From contig OZ024870.1 of NCBI GenBank assembly GCA_964017185.1, positions 21,723,621 through 21,787,620 on the forward strand: DNA of 64,000 bases. Reading direction: 5' to 3'. This document shows, in pieces, positions 63,764-64,000 of this stretch. Numbering within the stretch: the stretch's first letter is position 1; every line of letters starts with the position of its first letter. Made by a program: the position numbers and the translations under genes. The notes beneath the pieces are model-generated. The model saw only the letters and a program-made list of their open reading frames with translations, did no database searches and was not told where the DNA came from. The stretch comes from Rugalucina vietnamica (Eukaryota; Mollusca; Bivalvia; Lucinida; Lucinidae).

Positions 63764-64000
63764 AACTGACAATTTAGGTAAAACAGTTGTAAAAATCATA
63801 TTCAAATTCACAAATGCACATGTCCAAGGTTTTTCACCTAGGAATGTTTGTTTGATGGCTCATTATTTATGATCAGATAGTTATGGCTGCTTTTTTTACT
63901 TCTTTTCTATCAAATATAATATCTGTAAAGATTTTAGAGAAACAGAAATATTGTTTCTTATATAAGCTTCATGCTTAAAAACAGGTTTTAGACATCCAAC
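63764..64000. other. Right edge of window, nothing recognised
   Basis: AT-rich sequence after the last family B element; no gene or repeat end seen. Confidence 0.4.

Overview
The window looks like animal nuclear DNA, most likely from a bivalve mollusc. The genes are split by GT-AG introns, and the dense carpet of palindromic MITEs, tandem-repeat-bearing elements, LINE fragments, tRNA-derived SINEs and microsatellites resembles the large, repeat-rich clam and mussel genomes. The species cannot be named from this sequence alone. No prokaryotic gene order, CRISPR array or organelle gene is seen.

Two host genes can be read through their splice sites, both on the minus strand. The first (25857 down to 6761, continuing past the last exon found) is a Rab24-type small GTPase. 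Its six exons (25744-25857, 20681-20749, 20008-20154, 16493-16592, 7383-7433, 6761-6832) join in frame into about 184 residues with P-loop, switch I, a DTAGH switch II, GTKKD and ETSSK motifs. The second (54155 to 50135) is a type I membrane protein with a C-type lectin-like domain, a PAN/apple domain, a short Thr/Val-rich stalk, one transmembrane helix and a long cytoplasmic tail. Five exons are found; the signal-peptide exon is not.

Layout: 1-4 kb holds several copies of a 235-bp palindromic MITE (family A) and foldback repeats. 4.6-20 kb is dominated by family B elements, with 454-bp or 166-bp internal tandem monomers and a terminal hairpin, most of them inside Rab24 introns. 20.8-25.4 kb is Rab24 intron 1, holding a LINE between mariner-like inverted ends. 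26.2-28.7 kb carries two more LINE remnants. 28.7-50 kb shows no host gene that I can recognise. It holds a Penelope-like RT fragment with inverted flanks, a solo LTR, SINEs, MITEs, microsatellites, a nested palindromic complex at 38-42.6 kb, a second hairpin-ended array (family C, 147-bp monomers) at 42.7-44.0 kb and a 36-nt minisatellite. 50.1-54.2 kb is the lectin gene, with a miniature LTR element (TRIM) in an intron. 54.3-64 kb returns to family A MITEs, a reverse and a forward family B element, and other inverted-repeat elements.

The most notable structures are: hairpins in family A that covary between copies; a family of near-perfect 122-124-bp palindromes sharing ends and core; two unrelated element families with the same design (tandem monomers, GACG microsatellite, terminal hairpin); a TRIM with an exact 17-nt tRNA-Leu primer site; and a LINE inserted in a palindromic element and itself split by a TTAA-flanked insertion.
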